NCBI RefSeq assembly: GCF_021869535.1
Contig: NW_026262581.1
Coordinates: forward strand, 114,418,771-114,482,770
Direction of reading: 5' to 3'
DNA length: 64,000 nucleotides
From: Mytilus californianus
Lineage: Eukaryota > Mollusca > Bivalvia > Mytilida > Mytilidae
The notes under the pieces were generated by a model. That model ran no database searches, was not told where the DNA came from, and was given only the letters and a program-made list of their open reading frames with translations. Within the stretch, counting starts at the first letter, position 1. Each line of letters starts with the position of its first letter. Below, in pieces: positions 48,120 to 59,531 of this stretch. The position numbers and the translations under genes were made by a program.

Positions 48120-49975
48120 GTCTGTGTGATCCATGATAACAAGAGTAGAAGATACAGAGAACGCAAACACTGTATGATCCATAATAAAAAGAGTAGAAGA
48201 TACAGAGAACGCAAACACTGTATGATCCATAATAAAGAGAGTAGAAGATACAGAGAACGCAAACACTGTATGATCCATAATAAAGAGAGTAGAAGATACA
48301 GAGAACGCAAACGCTGTATGATCCATAATAAAGAGAGTAGAAGATACAAAGAACGCAAACGCTACATATGATTCATAATAAAGAGAGTAGAAGATACAGA
48401 GAACGCAAACCTTGTATGATCTTTATAAAAGAGAGTAGAAGATACAGAGAACGCAAACACTGTATGGTCCATAATAAAGAGAGTAGAAGATACAGAGAAC
48501 GCAAACACTGTATGATCCATGATAAAGAGAGTAGAAGATACAGAGAACGCAAACACTGTATGATCTATGGTAAAAAGAGTTGAAGATACAGAGAACGCAA
48601 ACACTGTATGATCCATAATAAAGAGAGTAGAAGATACAGAGAACGCAAACGCTGTATGATCCATAATAAAGAGAGTAGATGATACAGAGAACGCAAACGC
48701 TGTATGATCCATAATAAAGAGAGTAGAAGATACAGAGAACGCACACACTGTATGATCCATAATAAAGAGAGTAGAAGATAAAGAGAACGCAAACACTGTA
48801 TGATCCATGATAAAGAGAGTAGAAGATACAGTGAACGCAAACGCTGTATGATCCATGATAAAAAGAGTAGAAGATACAGAGAACGCAAACACTGTATGAT
48901 CCATAATAAAGAGAGTAGAAGATACAGAGAACGCAAACGCTGTATGATCCATAATAAAGAGAGTAGAAGATACAGAGAACGCAAACCTTGTATGATCTTT
49001 ATAAAAGAGAGTAGAAGATACAGAGAACGCAAACACTGTATGATCCATAATAAAGAGAGTAGAAGATACAGAGAACGCAAACACTGTATGATCCATGATA
49101 AAGAGAGTAGAAGATACAGAGAACGCAAACACTGTATGATCTATGATAAAAAGAGTTGAAGATACAGAGAACGCAAACACTACATGATCCATGATTAAAA
49201 GAGTAGAAGATACAGAGAACGCAAACACTGTATGATCCATGATAATAAGAGTAGAAGATACAGAGAACGAAAACGCTGTATGATCCATAATAAAGAGACT
49301 AGAAGATACAGAGAACGCAAACGCTGTATGATCCATAATAAAGAGAGTAGAAGATACAGAGAACGCAAACGCTGTATGATCCATAATAAAGAGAGTAGAA
49401 GATACAGAGAACGCAAACACTGTATGATCCATAATAAAGAGAGTAGAAGATACAGAGAACGCAAACTCTGTATGATTCATAATAAAGAGAGTAGAAGATA
49501 CAGAGAACGCAAACGCTGTATGATCCATAATAAAGAGAGTAGAAGATACAGAGAACGCAAACGCTGTATGATCCATAATAAAGAGAGTAGAAGATACAGT
49601 GAACGCAAACATTGTATGATCCATGATAAAGAGAGTGGAAGATACAGAGAACGCAAACGCTGTATGAACACTGTATGATCCATGATAAAAAGAGTAGAAG
49701 ATGCAGAGAACGCAAACACTGTATGATCCATGATAAAGAGAGTAGAAGATACAGAGAACGCAAACACTGTATGGTCCATAATAAAGAGAGTAGAAGATAC
49801 AGAGAACGTAAACGCTGTATGATCCATAATAAAGAGAGTAGAAGATACAGAGAACGCAGACACTGTATGATCCATAATAAAAAGAGTAGAAGATACAGAG
49901 AACGCAAACACTGTATGATCCATAATAAAACGAGTAGAAAATACAGAGAACGCAAACACAAAATGATACTCGGAA
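48120..49975 (+). repeat. 48-bp minisatellite, about 38 units, with higher-order repeat
   Basis: The same 48-bp unit as at 46440-46870. Variant units (CCTTGTATGATCTTTATAAA at about 48411 and 48987; GATCTATG then TAAAAAGAGTTGAAG at about 48561 and 49137) recur about 576 bp apart, that is 12 units, showing block-wise expansion. A partial unit at about 49664-49680 breaks the period. The 541-codon minus-strand ORF (48362-49987) and many plus-strand ORFs are products of the period. Confidence 0.93.
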
Positions 49976-50481
49976 AACCGCAAACACAAAATGATACTCG
50001 GAAAACTAAACATTGATCAACAAAAACCAAGGATGTTCCGGAAGAATAAACAGTTCCTGCTTAACTAGGGACATAAGATGTGTAGTTCAAATGGCAAATA
50101 TTAAAGTTCCATGACAAGTTGCATCCGGTGATGTTTCAATCAAAAACAAGATTACGGTGTTGTGGTTACGGCAAGTATGAAATATTCGTGGCCATCTGTG
50201 ACACAAATTTTCCATAATGACCAGAGATATATTTTGATTATATTGTATTATACAAGAAAATGTAATTTTATATACTCTAGCTAACCAATGTTTGCATTTA
50301 TTTAGTATCAAAAACAGTTTCAAGCCGCCACTCAAGTAGGTAAATCTTATCGTGTTTACCGGTCTCAAATTAAGGATTGAATTTCCATCATTTTGATTGG
50401 CAAACAATCACGTGGTATTTTAAAGTGATGTTTAATATCCCAATACAATTAGTACGGAATAGTAAAAAGGCGATTATGTAA

Positions 50482-50585
50482 TAGTTATACACCGAGGGAT
50501 AGGTGTGTCTGGATAAGAAACCCCGTCGGCCGGAGGCCGGAGGGGTTTCTTGTCCAGACACACCGTATCCCGAGGTGTATAACTA
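50482..50585. repeat. Long palindrome 1
   Basis: Left arm TAGTTATACACCGAGGGATA...AAGAAACCCC (50482-50524) pairs with right arm GGGGTTTCTTGTCCAGACAC...GTGTATAACTA (50541-50585) with few mismatches. The apex is GGCCGGAGGCC, itself a mini-hairpin with a GGA triloop. Confidence 0.88.
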
Positions 50586-51347
50586 ACTTACACCCCATTC
50601 TAAACCCTATATTTGTTAACATTGATTATCAAATGAAAAAAAAACCGATAGCATATTTATTGACAATATCAAACCATGATTTATAAAAATATTTTTTTTA
50701 TTACATGAAACCCCACTAGTAACCTTTCTTTGGTTATCTTCGTTCAAACTTTGACAAGTGAGTATATTTTACAAATGTCAAGTTGTTTTGCATATTCCCG
50801 TTAAATCCTGTGCTAATATGGATCAGCAGGTCAAGGTTGACTGTTTCGTGTATTCTTATTACAAACAAAAAATACATCATGCTCCTGGTATACAGTTGTC
50901 AATATGGACGGGTATAAGACGGACGACATTTTGTGGCAAGCGTTGGAATTGGTATAAGAGACTAAAGAAAAAGACAATATTATAACCCAAAGTACTTACC
51001 TGTATCAGTTTAATAAAGGTAATCATAACTGTATTTTATATCTCGGGATTTTATCAAAAACAACCCCCCCCCCCACACCCTCTTCTCGAGAATAAACAAA
51101 CATTCATATTCGAACATACTAAGGGATAGGTGTGTCTGCATTAAAAACCCGACTACCAGACACGCTCAACATACAATATTTAAAATAGAGGAACTCCCTT
51201 TTTGGGGGCAATAAAGGGCTGATCCCGGGGGTTCCCAACTCAAGAGAAAAGGGGGGTGGGGTTCAATCATTCAAATGCATTGATCTTTTAAATAAAAGTC
51301 GGGTCCAACCCGCGGAACCCCCAACCCCGGATCGGCCACTGGGTAAC

Positions 51348-51371
51348 CGGGGGGGGGGGGGGGGGGGGGGG
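51348..51371 (+). repeat. Poly-G tract
   Basis: Run of more than 20 G residues, with a C-rich CCCCCCCCCC tract nearby (51065-51075). It may form a G-quadruplex or be an assembly-sensitive site. Confidence 0.85.
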
Positions 51372-51616
51372 TGAAGGTGTCCGGGAGTTAGAATCCCCAT
51401 TTTTTTTTTAAAGATTAATGCTTTAGAATAGAGATGTATGACTGGGATAAAAAAAAATTACCTTCAAGCAAAAGAGTATTTAAAGGATTATTGTTGTATT
51501 CCATATAGATGCTTATTGGAATTTCCTAAAATGTGTTTTTTTAATATCATGAAACAATTTGTAGTGAACACTATTTGTAATTTCTTATGTTTATGCTAAT
51601 TAAAAAATAATCAATT

Positions 51617-51730
51617 TCTATTGTTACGAATAACAATGGACTTTGTTTGCGGGGTGTAGAAGCAGGGGTTTCCAGAAACCCCGCTCGTCACACCCTGTGG
51701 TCAAAATCCATTGTTATTCGTAACAATAGA
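51617..51730. repeat. Long palindrome 2
   Basis: Outer arms TCTATTGTTACGAATAACAA and TTGTTATTCGTAACAATAGA pair perfectly. Inner segments GGGGTGT/ACACCC and GGGGTTT/AAACCCC continue the stem with interruptions. Confidence 0.85.
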
Positions 51731-52639
51731 TCTATTCAATTTACACATGTTTCAGAAATAGAAACTATGAAGTAAAACAATAGAACTGGGGTGTAATTAC
51801 AGAGTTTAATTTTACTTTACTTTATGATACATGGCTAATTATTGGTATACTCTTAGCGAAATGATTTTACTTTTATTTTAGACTGGTCGTCGAAAAGTCG
51901 TACGGTGCAGGTTTTTTTCAATCTAACGTTTTGTCAGAAAAAAATACCTGAAATGTGGACTCTACGAGGCATGTAATTTTGACCTGTTATTTAAAAATCG
52001 TTCTTTATCGAATTCAAATATCACATATGATATGTTATTCAGTAAGAGAAAAAAAACTAACATAATACGTCTTCTTTTGTTAAAAAAAATATGAAGGTAC
52101 AAAGCACTGAAACTTGTGACATTCAAGTTGGCGTTTCATCGGATTTTAATACCATACAAGAAGGCACTAATTGATAACTTGTTAAGTAACTAATACAACG
52201 TGATAATTCAACAAATACTCTTTTCAGAGACACAATTTTTAATCATACAAGATTCCTTAAAAAGACTTAAAATAGCATCCAAAATATTCACTATTAAATT
52301 ACAAACTTACTTAATTTTCCGGAACGTCGTGTCCGGTGTCCAGTTGATCTGAATATAGTTTACCTTATTATTGATTTTTAACTTCGAGTTATCATCAAAT
52401 ATATAGGTTAAAGTCCGTTGTAACTTTGTTCTTGTACTGCAAAGCGTCTGAAACCGAGTTTAATCCTAGGAAATGTGTAATTTGCCAGAAAAGCAATAAT
52501 GAAACAGTTGTTTAATTTGTTGTTAACAGTAAATCACGGGTTTTTTTATGCAGTTGGTAGGCGTAAAGATGATATTTACTGGAAATTGATAAGTCATTAT
52601 GATCCATTCAATGATATACCGAAGTAAAGTTTGCAAATG

Positions 52640-55600
52640 GTATCTCATAAAATTTGCTAAAAGTCGTATACAAGTGAAAATGAATTGCAGTGTTTACTAA
52701 GAGACACAACAATGAATTGGCAGACTGTTCTAACCAGAACAGTCAAGTCACGAGTATTCGATCTATATCTTCTATCAATTGGAGTGATTGTATATATTGC
52801 AATAAAAAAGCTACGAGCAAGACAAAAAACTTTTGAAAAAAAATTGAATCAGATGAAAGGGTTACTCTCCTTACAAACGCTTCAAACCCTTACGGTGATT
52901 CAAACTTGCTACATAAAATTAAAGAAGGCAAGTGTAAAGAACAAGCTTTTTACCATAACCAGTGCATAATAAAATATCTAATGGGTTTAAAACAAGATAT
53001 TGAGGTCAATGCTAACTCAACTTCAGAATCCGAATTAATGATTTATTAAAAAAAAAAACGCATTTCTATTATTCTCTTTAATTGAGAAGTTGTTTCATAC
53101 ATACCCGAAAACATACCTCAATGCTTTAAAATGAGGAAACTGCAGCGACATTTGGAAAATCATAATAGTGATTCTATTGTCACCCAATCACAACAAGGTC
53201 AGGATAAAACCAACATTAGTATACGTAATCATATAACACTAGGGGATGCAATCAAGGCAGCCAGTAATTTGAAAGGAGTTAAAATGGTCAAAAGAAAAAC
53301 AAACGAGTCGTATGTATAGCGAGCAAACAGATGACCATCTCCTTTATTCAGTAGCAAGTATAATTCGGTGAGACATTAACAAAGTAAGATTTTTGAAAGA
53401 ACACTGCCCAACTTCAACGGAGGTATCATTCGAACATTCATACAGTCAATGCCCGATTCTTTGATCAAACAACTTAGTTGAATTACGGACGAAAAGACTT
53501 TTAGCACTTGCAGTGTTCCTTCTAATATTAAAACAGAAAGTATGAAGAAAAGTTTGGCTTTAACAGAATATATTGTTGCAACTAGTCAAAGTATCTTTAC
53601 ATCTTTTCATCTTGGTCTTGCTATTCAAGTTTACCACGAGTTTGGGTTGAAGCGCATTATTGAAATTTTGAACGCGCATGGGTTTTGCGTTACATACACT
53701 GAATTGCGTAGATACCTTACCGGTGTTGCAAATCATGAAATCAGTCGTATCAGTGGCAATCGATACATCCCAGGAGGTATTCGACCCATTTCAGAGGGAG
53801 GTCGGTTGATTCAAAGGGTTCCGATAATATTGACACAAACGCCGAGACATTAGATGGAAAAACACGTTCCATTCTCTTGCTAGGGCTGTATTTCAAACTA
53901 AATGAGTTGTCGTTTATGACTATGGTTAGGAACAAATCAAGCGAGGAATTGAGTGAATTTTTGCTATAGATAATACAACAGCATCATTGACCGATGCGAT
54001 TCCTTACTCTAAACCAAAATGTAGAACAGAACCATCACGACGATCGGATGCTTTTAAAAATCTTCAATTTTGTGATCATAGTAAGAGTAAAGCTGTTTTA
54101 AAGATATGGGTTTTTCCAGACTTTTGTCAAGGGATATTATAGAGTTCCCAATAGAATTGTATGCAACTGAGCAATATATTCCTTTCTGAACAAGGTACAA
54201 ATGTCTTTTGTTTAAAAAGCGGGCCGATGTATTCTCCAGTTATAGCTGCTAAACCGAATGATATAGCCACAGTGTATACTGCCATGAAGAAATGTATGAA
54301 CATGTCTAATGATGCTGGACAGGATCACGCTATTCAAACATTCGAACAGCAACTCTATGCAATTGCACAACAAGTCAAATGGTCGAGGCCTGACATTTTC
54401 AATTGCCATATTCTCAGGCTTAATGATTTACACAGCTTGTCGTGTTTCTTATATTAGCCTCTATCGGGAAACTTTACGCCGAATGAGGTCTTCGCGATTT
54501 TTTGGTGGATTCTGGTGTGTATGCTGGAAATACAGCTGAACTTATGTTTAATGGTAAATAATTTTACAGGGATGATAGAGGGTTCAGACTTGTGTTTGAA
54601 GCCCTACAAGTTCTTTTTATCTCGGCATTCATACACTAGTGTAGGACCTTTGATTACTTCGATCAGATACCATCTGCGTTCTGGAATGCGTTTTTAGCGT
54701 TCCATACAAGTATCTGTGATCAAAGGGATGAAACCTCAGTAAATATAACTAGAATGGAAGGATTGTTTGGAGACCATTACAGCCTCTTATTGGTAGGTTC
54801 AGAGAATGGGAACACGATACATTGCCTACTTTCAAATATTGGTACATGTTCCGGGTTGTTGTCCAAATTATGTTGTTGAATGTATGAGCAGAACGAGAAG
54901 ATAATTGGTCGGCACATTTGATGTCTTCATCCAAAATGCTGCCCTATTATTTTTTTTATTACCAACCGTACAAATTACTCTAGATGAATGCCTGTATATA
55001 TTCTTGATATGCTCGAACTTCCAGCAGATATCAAACCAGCTTTTAAACAAGAAGACTTTTCTATCAGACAATATTCAGGCACATTCAATGGTATTTGGAG
55101 TGACGTGAGCACTGAAAAAAACATCATAAAAGAATCAAAGGATTCAGGTGGTATCGTTGGAATAACAAATCAGAATTCTGCTCTGGTAAGGTGGACTAAT
55201 TTCTTAGCGTCCTTGAGTAATGCAATGAATGAAATAGCAGGTTTTCCAAGCAAAAGTGAAAACTCGCATGAAGAAATCAAACAAACCGCTTTAAAGCAAG
55301 ACGAGGAACAAGTGCACGCAATAGTTAATCATTTGAACCAAACCAAGACTGATCCCTTTGATATAGATGCCCACTATCCGTGTCTTCTTAATATCTCTAC
55401 AGGCATGCATGCTACTAGAGAAGTACAGGATTCCTTGCTTTCAGCTGTCAACGTAGGGAAGATATGTGCAGAAAAGTCCAAATTGAAAAGATACGAACAC
55501 ATGAACACCAAGACAACCCTTAAGTGTAAATCTGGCGAAACCAAAACCGGTCATATCAATCCAGAAATTGTTTTCAGGCGTGCTCTGGTTTTGGCTAACA

Positions 55601-56097
55601 ACAGAGATGATGTCACGTTTGATAGTATTCTCTCACTTCCTCTTTGGCCTATCCCGGTTTCTTTGTTCCATGAAGATGTAAAATGAGGAAATCATGTAAA
55701 TCTGTTCTAGTAAAACAGTTCGAAGATGATGTATCCTTGGTTCTTTCTTCGCAGATTGTTACTCTTAGTTGACAAATTACATTAGAGATGGTATGGCTAT
55801 ACTAGTAGTTCAATGCATGGGTGCAAAGAAACATAAAACCCTTGGAGATCTTACTCTTGACTACTACTGTTATTTAGCAAGTTATTTACAAATCACAATC
55901 AGTAGCCGATGTTTTTGATCGATATGATGTTAAACTCTCCATTATGTCACCTGTAAGAGAGCGTCGTACCAAAGTCACTGCTCATGCAAAGGTGTTTCAA
56001 GTGATAGAAGAAAGAAATGTTCCCGCCTGGAAGAAATTTCTTTCTGTTAAACAAAACAAACAGGCTCTCATTAAAATTTTGGTGGCTTCCTGGTCAA
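52640..56097 (+). pseudogene. Unclassified large ORF family, decayed: N-terminal and middle part
   Basis: Several plus-strand open stretches in shifting frames read in order as one protein: 52685-52969, 53131-53319, 53542-53853, 54161-54457, about 54520-54720 (YAGNTAELMFNGK, then FRLVFEALQVLFIS), 54988-55686 (232 codons) and about 55800-56097. The longest piece has GTFNGIWSDVSTEKNIIKES, NISTGMHATREVQDSLLSAV, then INPEIVFRRALVLANNRDDV and LSLPLWPIPVSLFHEDVK. I recognise this as a large uncharacterised protein family repeated in marine invertebrate genomes (memory; no search possible). The last piece, FDRYDVKLSIMSPVRERR (about 55916-55970), aligns with the FEN1 'VFDGxxPxxK...R..R' motif. Stops and frameshifts show it is inactive; the 56098-58240 insertion separates it from its C-terminus. 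Confidence 0.6.
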
Positions 56098-57270
56098 TAG
56101 ATATAAGAAGATGTGGTATGAGTGCCAATGAGACAACTCTCCATCCAAGTCAAAATTTATAAAAGTAAACCATTATAGGTCAAAGTACGGTCTTCAACAC
56201 GGAGCCTTGGCTCACACCGAACAGCAAGCTATAAAGAGCCCCAAAAATTACTAGTGTAAAACAATTCAAACGGGAAAACCAACGGTCTAATCTGTATAAA
56301 AAAACTACTGAACATCAGATTCCTAACTTAGGTCAGGTGCAAACAATTGCAGCGGGTTTAAACGTTTTAATGGTACCAAACCTTCACCCTTTTTCTGAAA
56401 CAATAGTGTAGCATCACAACATAGACAGACATACTATAAAATATCAACTGAAATGGCTTAACTCAATCAAAGGACATATTAACACCAGTGAACATACACT
56501 GAACAAATAAATTTGACCTATGATACAATGTAAATACAAAATAAATAAACTAAGGGAAGAATAATAAAAGTACATGTTATACCGCTATGAAATGTTAAAC
56601 AATTTAAGAAAAACAATATGCTCGAACAAAAATATCAGCCATTTGCAATTACTTTAAACACAGGTAAATGAAAATAATTTTGTTGTTAGGTATACGTGTA
56701 CAGTTCAAATAGCGAAAGGAAATATTTTTACAAAATAAATAATTTTGATGTTCATATAGTACGAAGTGAAAATTTATAGTAATACCAAACACTTATCAAA
56801 GCTGGTATATAGACCATATATAACCCTGAATAACATTAAATAACAAAAAAGCATTACAATTAGTATCAACAGGTCAAATAAACAAGAAAGTACGATTTGA
56901 GAGTACTCGCAGTTACTGACAGCTAGTTAAAAGCAAAAAACAATTAATAATAAAAAATCATGCATCAGAGACTAAAATCAACTGAAACACATCCCAGGGA
57001 TTTAGTATTTTAACGTCATGGACAGTCAAAGAAGACATGACTTGTGCAATGCCAAAAATAAATGTATCGACAGGCAGTAGGATAGTTAGGAGTTTAACCT
57101 CTTTATAGATCAAAATGAACGTGGGTGTGTCTTTATACATCCCGTTTGAAAAGAATACAAATTTAGTTATGTTTTAATTTGCTGACGACAAAATCGATAT
57201 TAGTGCCAATGTAAACTATATTCAAAGATCTAATTACAACATTGGTAAGATAACCTTTACTAATAAGTTT
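56098..57270 (-). repeat. Retroelement 3' non-coding region and tail
   Basis: On the minus strand this follows the reverse transcriptase at 57273-58240. 56960-57240 matches 23978-24220 and 24893-25060. 56098-56290 is the tail-family segment (rev-comp of ACTTGGATGGAGAGTTGTCT...CATCTTCTTAT). The tail terminus meets the interrupted plus-strand ORF at 56097/56098, so it marks the insertion edge. Confidence 0.6.
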
Positions 57271-58240
57271 GTTTAAAGGTTCGATGATTTTACACGGTCA
57301 CATAGTGATTTCCGCGCTTTAAGTACAATATTACCGTAAAATTTAGGATGTGAAATATCGTTTTTAATCAGTTTTCTACAGGTACAGCCAAATTTACTAA
57401 TCAAATCTTTGTATCTATGAAACAATTTAGTAAAAGTTTTACGTAATTTATGGTAACGAAATCCCTGACTTAGTAATTTACCAGTGATGCATTGATTACG
57501 TTCGTTAAAATCTATGACATCACTACACACACGGGCATAACGAACGAGTTGGGATATATAAACACCGTATGATGGAGCCAAAGGAACATCGCCGTCTAAA
57601 AAAGGAAAATTAACAATAGGGAATGAAAAGTCGTCTCTTTTGTCGTAAATTTTCGTATGGAGTTTTCCTTTAGAGATTGAAATGTCCAAATCTAGAAAAG
57701 GACAACTACTGCTGTTTATGTTAGATTTAGTTAAAGTAAGTTCTATTGGTTAAATTTCGGTAGTATATTTAGAGAACTCTGGATTATTTAACGAAAAAAT
57801 ATCATCTAGATAACGGAAGGTATTGTTGAATGTATCAACCAAATGTAACAATGACGTGTCTTTACTGAGTTTGGTCATAAACTGACAGAGATTCATAGCA
57901 ATACAGGAATAAATCTGCTATTAAAGGGGCGCAGTTAGTGCCCATATGAATACCTACTACTTGTCGATACACTTTATCGCCGAAACGTACATATATGTTG
58001 TCCAGGAGAAAATTTAAAGCTTCAATCATATCTTCACATTTCCAGTAAGTGTGTCTAGCATACTTTCCTTTTTCGTTACAGAAAAAGGCTTTAAACGAGT
58101 TACAGCAAATAAAGTTCATTAAAAGTAACCCTCTATTAATGCTCTGTGGACATACTTATCACAATCCTTTGAAGATCCTGAATTTGCTAAAGTTATTTCT
58201 GATTAGGAAGTTGTTGAATATCCTGAATTGTTCATTACTC
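57270..58240 (-). pseudogene. Reverse transcriptase, Penelope-like or related, decayed
   Basis: Minus-strand pieces 57862-58119 and 57273-57689 belong to one RT. In order: EALNFLLDNIYVRFGDKVY and QVVGIHMGTNCAPLIADLFL (RT motif with the MGTxxAP signature), FNNTFRYLDDIFSLNNPEF with the catalytic YLDD at 57801-57812, CPFLDLDISISKGKLHTKIY, DKRDDFSFPIVNFPFLDGDV and YGVYISQLVRYARVC. A frameshift near 57886 and a stop near 57752 disable it. I see no GIY-YIG endonuclease, so assignment to Penelope-like elements is tentative. The copy sits inside the ORF family at 52640-59000 in opposite orientation. Confidence 0.75.
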
Positions 58241-59000
58241 GGGAAGGAAGAGGCGGACCCTTCAGGCTTTACATGCAGACAAAAGGCTGAATTAATGAAT
58301 TGGGTAAGAAATGCAGGATCATTATCAAATCATCTGATACAGACGTCTTTGTACTCTGCATTCATTTCTTTAAGCAGATGACAAACACAAGTGAATGTTT
58401 GGTCCAAATGGGAAACATTGGTACTATAAAGGATAATCGGAGGTTTTTGTCTATTCACCAACCGTGTTCTTCTCTCCCTGAAATCATTTGTATAGTTCTT
58501 CCTGCCGTACAGGCTTTCTCTGGGTGTGACACTACATCGTCCTTATTTGATATTGGCAAAAAGTCAGTGTTGATGGATGCAGTACTGAATTTCAGAGATT
58601 TGGACAATCTCGGAGATTCCGACTAAGAGACTGCCATATCATGCTCTAGGCGGTTTGTGGCATGGCTTTAGTATCAAAAGAAGAATTGTGCATCCTGCCA
58701 TCAGGACATAAACAAACTTCGAATAAAACTTGCTACAAGCAGGGATGCAAGTCTGGTCAGATTGCCTCCCTCTGAAGCGACACTTCAACAGCATATCCTT
58801 CGTGCCTATTTTCAGACCAACATTTGGCATGCTTCTTGTCTTGCAAAACCACCCACGCCTCCTTTCACCATTTGAATACGGATGGAGATCAGTCAAAGAT
58901 TCCTTGCATCCTTTCTACTTTGAAGGAAACATGTCAGCAGATTTCCTTCATGATATCGTTCGTGTTCGTGTTCGTTCAAGGGGTAATTACAATGTAAAAA
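58240..59000 (+). pseudogene. Unclassified large ORF family, decayed: C-terminal FEN/PIN-like part
   Basis: Continuation of the 52640-56097 ORF after the insertion. In order: GKEEAD (about 58239-58256), then after a frameshift IIIKSSDTDVFVLCIHFFK (58300 onward), CIVLPAVQAFSGCDTTSSLF then DIGKKSVL (to 58626). After a stop comes LPPSEATLQQHILRAYFQ (about 58770-58825), which I know as the closing segment of this family. EEAD, SSDTDVFVL and GCDTTSSLFDIGKK line up with FEN1/XPG motifs EAEA, EDMDxLTF and GSDYxxxIxGIGPKxA: acidic metal ligands followed by an H3TH-like turn. The nuclease assignment is inference from motif order. Inactive copy. Confidence 0.6.
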
Positions 59001-59418
59001 GTCTTGTATTTGTGTCGACCAAAACCTTGCACGTACCGACGTATGTTACTGCCAAGGATCAGAATCCTGCAAGAATGTTCATACGCATACTCTGACAGAA
59101 GAGATTTGAGGACTAAATTGTATTTGTTAGTAAAGCTTTTGTTGCGATTTTCAAAGGTGCATTTCTGATATTGTATCAGTAAGACCTGGGTTAACAATCT
59201 CAAAATTCCACAAGGATATGCGGTTCAAGAAATCCAAAATGCTTTTTACAGTTGTTTGTATATTCCGTACTGACTTGTGTTCGTTGTTATGCATTTTATT
59301 AAATACAAAACTTTTTTTCAAGCCACATATCAGTCTGTTTTGAGAGAGTTTTATTGCCACTTTGGCGTGTACCAACCAACCTTACCCTATAAGTGTACAC
59401 TATATAAATAACAAATAG

Positions 59419-59531
59419 CTGAGAGGGTGATAGAGCAGATTGTTACCCCGAGAAAACATTGTCATCTGAGGCGAAGCCAAGGTTGACAATGTCTTTTCGA
59501 AGGGTAACAATCTGCTCTATCACCCTCTCAG
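59419..59531. repeat. Long palindrome 3
   Basis: Left arm CTGAGAGGGTGATAGAGCAG...ACATTGTCA (from 59419) pairs almost perfectly with TGACAATGTC...CTGCTCTATCACCCTCTCAG (to 59531). The apex is CTGAGGCGAAGCCAAGG, containing GCGAAGC, a sequence known to fold as an exceptionally stable DNA mini-hairpin with a GAA triloop. Confidence 0.9.

Larger units (their letters stand above)
50477..51796. mobile_element. About 1.3-kb insertion with palindromes, unclassified
   Basis: Defined by comparison with the uninterrupted copy at 47333-47350: GGCGATTA before it and TTACAGAGTTTAATTTTAC after it. It contains inverted ends (TTACACCCCATTCTA at 50588-50602; TAGAACTGGGGTGTAA at 51781-51796), one 104-bp palindrome at its left end (50482-50585), another near its right end (51617-51730), a partial echo of the first at 51118-51170, and poly-C and poly-G tracts. 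No convincing coding sequence, so probably non-autonomous. Confidence 0.6.
47973..52421 (+). repeat. Tandem duplication, copy 2 (4,449 bp), expanded and interrupted
   Basis: Collinear with copy 1: 47973-48120 with 46291-46440, 50005-50470 with 46870-47340, and 51797-52421 with 47345-47972. The copies are nearly identical outside two differences: the minisatellite grew to about 38 units, and about 1.3 kb was inserted at about 50477-51796. Confidence 0.93.

Noticed and set aside
48362-49987. 541-codon minus-strand ORF
   Set aside because: It is the read-through of a 48-bp minisatellite; other frames and the plus strand are equally open, and the smaller array at 46440-46870 gives the same peptides.
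50758-50985. 75-codon ORF inside the 1.3-kb insertion
   Set aside because: Short, with no homologous motif, and the element looks non-coding elsewhere.
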